DNA of 64,000 nucleotides from Balanoglossus misakiensis. Lineage: Eukaryota > Hemichordata. The notes beneath the pieces are model-generated. The model made no database searches. It was not told the origin of the DNA and worked only from the letters and a program-made list of their open reading frames with translations. The DNA lies in contig CM082598.2 of the NCBI GenBank assembly GCA_040954595.2, positions 7,378,001 through 7,442,000 on the forward strand, in the 5' to 3' direction. The position numbers and the translations under genes are program-made. Numbering within the stretch: the first letter of the stretch is position 1; each line of letters opens with the position of its first letter. Positions 57,912 through 64,000 of this stretch are shown here, in pieces.

Positions 57912-58431
57912 CCAGGCTAACCAATAGGGCTATAGGTTTGGTTTTTGTTGAACATAGACCACTATAAGGTCAAAATTTCTTGCCCAAATTTTGCATGACC
58001 TCAGGTGACCTTTGACCTACTTTATCATATCTTGGCATCCAGAGCAGGTACAGACTTGCCGTTTGGAGGGTTGGGACTAAAATTGAAAAGCCAAAATTGG
58101 GGGTCACCTGTGACACCTGCATATCTCATTAATTATGTGCATACCTAATTCCAGGCTAACCAATAGGGCTATAGGTTTGCTTTTTGTTGAACATGGACCA
58201 GTATAGGGTCAACATTTCTTGCCCAAATTTTGCATAACCTCAGGTGACCTTTGACCTACTTTTCCATATCTTGGCATCCAGAGCAGATATGCTTATTGCT
58301 ATGTTGCTATGTTGGTTTGGGCCCGATATTGCTGCTTGCAGATCTGCTTGCAATGTCACCTGTAATTTTTATTCTGGTGTGTCACTGTTTCCGCATAATC
58401 CTCAAATGGGACCACAGTGTCCTTGACGCTA
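57912..58431 (+). repeat. 520-bp non-satellite insert, copy 3
   Basis: Same 520-bp unit. It lies 1845 bp after copy 2, and the sequence between them is nearly repeated after copy 3, so insert plus flanking monomers were amplified together. Confidence 0.9.
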
Positions 58432-61400
58432 TTTTTTGATGATTTTCAACCCATGATTTTTTTCAAATATTGACGAAATTTTGAGATTTTGCAAAGTTGA
58501 AAAATTGTCATTTTTTGATGATTTTCAACCCATGATTTTTTTTCAAAAATCGACGAAATTTTGAGATTTTGCAAAGTTGAAAAATTATCATTTTTTGATG
58601 ATTTTCAACCCATGATTTTTTTCAAAATTGACGAAATTTTGAGATTTTGCAAAATCTTTTTGATGATTTTCATGAGCTATAACCCATGTTTTTTTCAAAA
58701 ACGACTAATATTTGAGATTTCGCAAAGTCGACAAATTGTCATTTTTTGATGATTATCAACCCATGATTTTTTTCAAAAATCGACGAAATTTTGAGATTTT
58801 GGAAAGTAAACAATCTTTTTTGTCTTTTTTGATGATTTTCATGAGCTGTAACCCATGATTTTTTTTCAAAAATCGACGAATTTTTGAGATTTTGCGAGAT
58901 TGAAAAATTGTCATTTTTTGATGATTTTCATGATCTATAACCCATGTTTTTTTCAGAAATCGTCGAAATTTTGAGATTTTGCAAAGTCGAAAAAAATTGT
59001 CATTTTTTATGATTTTCAACCAATGATTTTTTTTCAAAAATTGACGAAATTTAGAGATTTTGCAAAATTGAAAAATTGTCATTTTTTGATGATTTTAAAC
59101 CCATTATTTTTTTAAAAAATTTACGAAATTTTGAGATTTTGCAAAGTTGAAAAATTTTCATTTTTTGATGATTTTCAACCCATGATTTTTTTCAAATATT
59201 GACGAAATTTTGAGATTTTGCAAAGTTGAAAAATTGTCATATTTTGATGATTTTCAACCCATGATTTTTTTTCAAAAATCGACGAAATTTTGAGATTTCG
59301 CAAAGTTGAAAAATTTTTATTTTTTGATGATTTTCATGAGTTATAACATATGATTTTTTTCAAAAATCGACCAAATTTTGAGATTTCGCAAAGTCGAAAA
59401 ATTGTCATTTTTTGATGATTTTCATGAGCTATAACCCCTCATCTTTTTTAAAAGCGACCAAATTTTGAGATTTCGCAAAGTCGACAAATTGTCAATTTTT
59501 GATGATTTTCAAGAGCTATAAACCTGATTTTTTTTCAAAAATCGACGAATTTTTGAGATTTCGCAAAGTCGAAAAATTGTCATTTTTTGATGATTTTCAT
59601 GATCTATAACCCATGTTTTTTTCAGAAATCGTCGAAATTTTGAGATTTTGCAAAGTCGAAAAAATTGTCATTTTTTGATGATTTTCAACCCAAGATTTTT
59701 TTCAATAATTGACGAATTTTTTTGAGATTTTACAAAGTTGAAAAATTGTCATTTTTTGATGATTTTCAACCCATGATTTTTTTCAAAAATCGACGAAATT
59801 TTAGGATTTTGCAAAGTTGAAAAATTGTCATTTTTTGATGATTTTCATGAGATATAATCATGTTTTTTTCTCAAAAATTGACGAACTTTTGAGATTTTGC
59901 AAAGTAAAAAATGTGTCTTTTTTGATGATTTTCATGAGCTGTAACCCATGATTTTTTTCAAAAATCGACGAATTTTTGAGATTTCGCAAAGTCGAAAAAT
60001 TGTCATTTTTTGATGATTTTCATGAGTTATAACCCATGATTTTTTTTCAAAAATCGACGAATTTTTGAGATTTTGCGAGATTGAAAAATTGTCATTTTTT
60101 GATGATTTTCATGAGTTATAACCCATGATTTTTTTTCAAAAATCGACGAATTTTTGAGATTTTGCGAGATTGAAAAATTGTCATTTTTTGATGATTTTCA
60201 TGATCTATAACCCATGTTTTTTTCAGAAATCGTCGAAATTTTGAGATTTTGCAAAGTCGAAAAAATTGTCATTTTTTATGATTTTCAACCAATGATTTTT
60301 TTTCAAAAATTGACGAAATTTAGAGATTTTGCAAAATTGAAAAATTGTCATTTTTTGATGATTTTAAACCCATGATTTTTTTCAAAAATTTACGAAATTT
60401 TGAGATTTTGCAAAGTTGAAAAATTTTCATTTTTTGATGATTTTCAACACATGAGCTATAACCCATGATTTTTTTCAAAAATCGACGAATTTTGAGATTT
60501 CGCAAAGTCGAAAAATTGTAATTTTTTGATGATTTTCATGATCTATAACCCATGTTTTTTTCAAAAACGACTAATATTTGAGATTTCGCAAAGTCGACAA
60601 ATTGTCATTTTTTGATGATTATCAACCCATGATTTTTTTCAAAAATCGACGAAATTTTGAGATTTTGCAAAGTAAAAAATGTGTCTTTTTTGATGATTTT
60701 CATGAGCTGTAACCCATGATTTTTTTTCAAAAATCGACGAATTTTTGAGATTTTGCGAGATTGAAAAATTGTCATTTTTTGATGATTTTCATGATCTATA
60801 ACCCATGTTTTTTTCAGAAATCGTCGAAATTTTGAGATTTTGCAAAGTCGAAAAATTGTCATTTTTTGATGATTTTAAACCCATGATTTTTTTCAAAAAT
60901 TTACGAAATTTTGAGATTTTGCAAAGTTGAAAAATTTTCATTTTTTGATGATTTTCAACCCATGATTTTTTTCAAAAATCAACGAAATTTTGAGATTTTG
61001 CAAAGTTGAAAAATTGTCATTGTTTGATGATTTTCAACCCATGATTTTTTTCAAATATTGACGAAATTTTGAGATTTTGCAAAGTTGAAAAATTGTCATA
61101 TTTTGATGATTTTCAACCCATGATTTTTTTTCAAAAATCGACGAAATTTTGAGATTTTGCAAAGTTGAAAAATTGTCATTTTTTGATGATTTTCAACCCA
61201 TGATTTTTTTCAAAAATTGACGAAATTTAGAGATTTTGCAAAATTGAAAAATTGTCATTTTTTGATGATTTTAAACCCATGATTTTTTTCAAAAATTTAC
61301 GAAATTTTGAGATTTTGCAAAGTTGAAAAATTGTCATTTTTTGATGATTTTCAACCCATGATTTTTTTCAAATATTAACGAAATTTTGAGATTTTGCAAA

Positions 61401-62652
61401 GTTGAAAAATTGTCATTTTTTGATGATTTTCAACCCATGATTTTTTTCAAAAATTTACGAAATTTTGAGATTTTGCAAAGTTGAAAAATTGTCATTTTTT
61501 GATGATTTTCAACCCATGATTTTTTTAAAATATTGACGAAATTTTGAGATTTTGCAAAGTTGAAAAATTGTCATATTTTGATGATTTTCAACCCATGATT
61601 TTTTTTCAAAAATTTACGAAATTTTGAGATTTTGCAAAGTTGAAAAATTGTCATTTTTTGATGATTTTCAACCCATGATTTTTTTCAAATATTAACGAAA
61701 TTTTGAGATTTTGCAAAGTTGAAAAATTGTCATATTTTGATGATTTTCAACCCATGATTTTTTTTCAAAAATCGACGAAATTTTGAGATTTTACAAAATA
61801 AAAAAATGTGTCATTTTTTGATGATTTTCATGAGCTATAACCCATGATTTTTTTCAAAAATCGACGAATTTTGAGATTTCGCAAAGTCGAAAAATTGTAA
61901 TTTTTGGATGATTTTCATGATCTATAACCCATGTTTTTTTCAAAAACGACTAATATTTGAGATTTCGCAAAGTCGACAAATTGTCATTTTTTGATGATTT
62001 TCAACCCATGATTTTTTTCAAAAATTGACGAAATTTAGAGATTTTGCAAAATTGAAAAATTGTCATTTTTTGATGATTTTAAACCCATGATTTTTTTCAA
62101 AAATTTACGAAATTTTGAGATTTTGCAAAGTTGAAAAATTTTCATTTTTTGATGATTTTCAACCCATGATTTTTTTCAAATATTGACGAAATTTTGAGAT
62201 TTTGCAAAGTTGAAAAATTGTCATATTTTGATGATTTTCAACCCATGATTTTTTTCAAAAATCGACGAAATTTTGAGATTTTGCAAAGTTGAAAAATTGT
62301 CATTTTTTGATGATTTTCAACCCATGATTTTTTTCAAATATTGACGAAATTTTGAGATTTTGCAAAGTTGAAAAATTGTCATTTTTTGATGATTTTCAAC
62401 CCATGTTTTTTTTCAAAAATTTACGAAATTTTGAGATTTTGCAAAGTTGAAAAATTGTCATTTTTTGATGATTTTCAACCCATGATTTTTTTCAAATATT
62501 GACGAAATTTTGAGATTTTGCAAAGTTGAAAAAATTGTCATATTTTGATGATTTTCAACCCATGATTTTTTTTCAAAAATCGACGAAATTTTGAGATTTT
62601 GCAAAGTTGAAAAATTGTCATTTTTTGATGATTTTCAACCCATGATTTTTTT

Positions 62653-63172
62653 CCAGGCTAACCAATAGGGCTATAGGTTTGGTTTTTGTTGAACATAGAC
62701 CACTATAAGGTCAAAATTTCTTGCCCAAATTTTGCATGACCTCAGGTGACCTTTGACCTACTTTATCATATCTTGGCATCCAGAGCAGGTACAGACTTGC
62801 CGTTTGGAGGGTTGGGACTAAAATTGAAAAGCCAAAATTGGGGGTCACCTGTGACACCTGCATATCTCATTAATTATGTACATACCTAATTCCAGGCTAA
62901 CCAATAGGGCTATAGGTTTGCTTTATGTTGAACATGGACCAGTATAGGTTCAAAATTTCTTGCCCAAATTTTGCATAACCTCAGGTGACCTTTGACCTAC
63001 TTTTCCATATCTTGGCATCCAGAGCAGATATGCTTATTGCTATGTTGCTATGTTGGTTTGGGCCCGATATTGCTGCTTGCAGATCTGCTTGCAATGTCAC
63101 CTGTAATTTTTATTCTGGTGTGTCACTGTTTCCGCATAATCCTCAAATGGGACCACAGTGTCCTTGACGCTA
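62653..63172 (+). repeat. 520-bp non-satellite insert, copy 4
   Basis: Same unit with a few substitutions (for example CTTTATGTTG for CTTTTTGTTG, and GGTTCAAAAT for GGGTCAACAT), so it is slightly older or independently drifted. Confidence 0.9.
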
Positions 63173-64000
63173 TTTTTTGATGATTTTCAACCCATGATTT
63201 TTTTCAAATATTGACGAAATTTTGAGATTTTGCAAAGTTGAAAAATTGTCATTTTTTGATGATTTTCAACCCATGATTTTTTTTCAAAAATCGACGAAAT
63301 TTTGAGATTTTGCAAAGTTGAAAAATTATCATTTTTTGATGATTTTCAACCCATGATTTTTTTCAAATATTGACGAAATTTTGAGATTTTGCAAAGTTGA
63401 AAAATTTACATTTTTTGATGATTTTCAACCCATGATTTTTTTCAAAAATCGACGAAATTTTAAGATTTTGCAATGTTTAAAATGTGTCATTTTTTGATGA
63501 TTTTCATGAGCTATAACCCATGATTTTTTTCAAAAATCGACGAATTTTGAGATTTCGCAAAGTCGAAAAATTGTAATTTTTTGATGATTTTCATGATCTA
63601 TAACCCATGTTTTTTTCAAAAACGACTAATATTTGAGATTTCGCAAAGTCGACAAATTGTCATTTTTTGATGATTATCAACCCATGATTTTTTTCAAAAA
63701 TCGACGAAATTTTGAGATTTTGGAAAGTAAAAAATGTGTCTTTTTTGATGATTTTCATGAGCTGTAACCCATGATTTTTTTTCAAAAATCGACGAATTTT
63801 TGAGATTTTGCGAGATTGAAAAATTGTCATTTTTTGATGATTTTCATGATCTATAACCCATGTTTTTTTCAGAAATCGTCGAAATTTTGAGATTTTGCAA
63901 AGTCGAAAAAAATTGTCATTTTTTATGATTTTCAACCAATTATTTTTTTTCAAAAATTGACGAAATTTAGAGATTTTGCAAAATTGAAAAATTGTCATTT

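Larger units (their letters stand above)
43445..64000. repeat. Large AT-rich satellite array, 79/88-bp monomers
   Basis: Head-to-tail monomers run from about 43,445 past the window end. A short form of about 79 bp (TTTTTTGATGATTTTCAACC, CATGATTTTTTTC, AAATATTGACGAAATTTTGA, GATTTTGCAAAGTTGAAAAA) alternates with a form of about 87-89 bp containing ATGAGCTATAACCC. Left-edge monomers are divergent; inner ones are nearly identical and arranged in higher-order blocks. The length, AT content and homogenisation suggest a centromeric or pericentromeric satellite. Open frames such as KFRRFLKK repeats are translation artefacts. Confidence 0.95.

Noticed and set aside
47165-63180. Identical 60-62 codon frames in the four 520-bp inserts
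   Set aside because: Identity follows from recent amplification of the whole 520 bp. Two overlapping frames are equally conserved, so there is no sign of coding selection.
52404-63998. Repeated 60-112 codon frames rich in Lys/Phe (KFRRFLKK type) on the minus strand
   Set aside because: They are translations of the satellite monomers; frames open and close with monomer length and show no independent start, splice or domain evidence.
43445-64000. CENP-B box in the satellite
   Set aside because: TTTCGCAAAGTCGAAAA superficially resembles the TTCG start of the box, but the essential A and CGGG part is missing.
43445-64000. CRISPR-like array
   Set aside because: The units are contiguous tandem monomers without unique spacers, in a eukaryotic genome.

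Overview
This is animal nuclear DNA: spliced genes with GT-AG introns, secreted extracellular-matrix domains (PAN/apple, EGF, TSP1, CCP/Sushi, C-type lectin), non-LTR and DIRS-type retrotransposon remnants, many MITE-like elements and a very large AT-rich satellite. The domain mix and repeat style suggest an invertebrate deuterostome such as a hemichordate, amphioxus or echinoderm. The species is inferred, not shown.

Layout. Bases 1-15,800 carry no convincing host gene and are a mosaic of nested repeats: two families of TTAA-flanked MITEs, a 1.5-1.7 kb element with AGTCCTGTTTCA termini (three copies, one inverted relative to its flanks), a 0.9 kb transposon with 6-bp target duplications, minisatellites and long palindromes. 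Bases 16,370-19,000 hold a decayed transposon-type gene on the minus strand and a DIRS-like retrotransposon fragment on the plus strand. Bases 19,000-22,680 are mostly unassigned, with one striking palindrome and a CpG-rich stretch.

Bases 22,684-39,520 are the main genic part. A multi-exon plus-strand gene (gene A, 25,337-31,658, predicted 627 aa) encodes a secreted PAN-EGF-TSP1-TSP1-linker-TSP1-CCP-CCP-CTLD protein. A tandem duplicate (gene B, from 34,873) repeats the first seven exons with frames and splice sites intact, but lacks the second CCP and the lectin domain. Its copy stops at an intronic microsatellite. A LINE fragment sits in its first intron.

Bases 40,504-42,913 contain a minus-strand cyclin-box gene with four recognisable exons. 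Two RFX-type X-box sequences lie just upstream, and a 709-bp TTA-flanked MITE is inserted exactly at the first splice donor. An in-frame TAG near the first exon's start leaves its integrity open.

From about 43,445 to the end of the window is a more than 20 kb satellite made of about 79- and 88-bp AT-rich monomers with higher-order structure. It is interrupted by four 520-bp copies of an unrelated sequence, each with two perfect DR1-type nuclear receptor motifs. It is a candidate centromeric or pericentromeric array. The two most lineage-specific items are the PAN/TSP1/CCP/lectin tandem pair and the element whose interior is flipped between paralogous loci.
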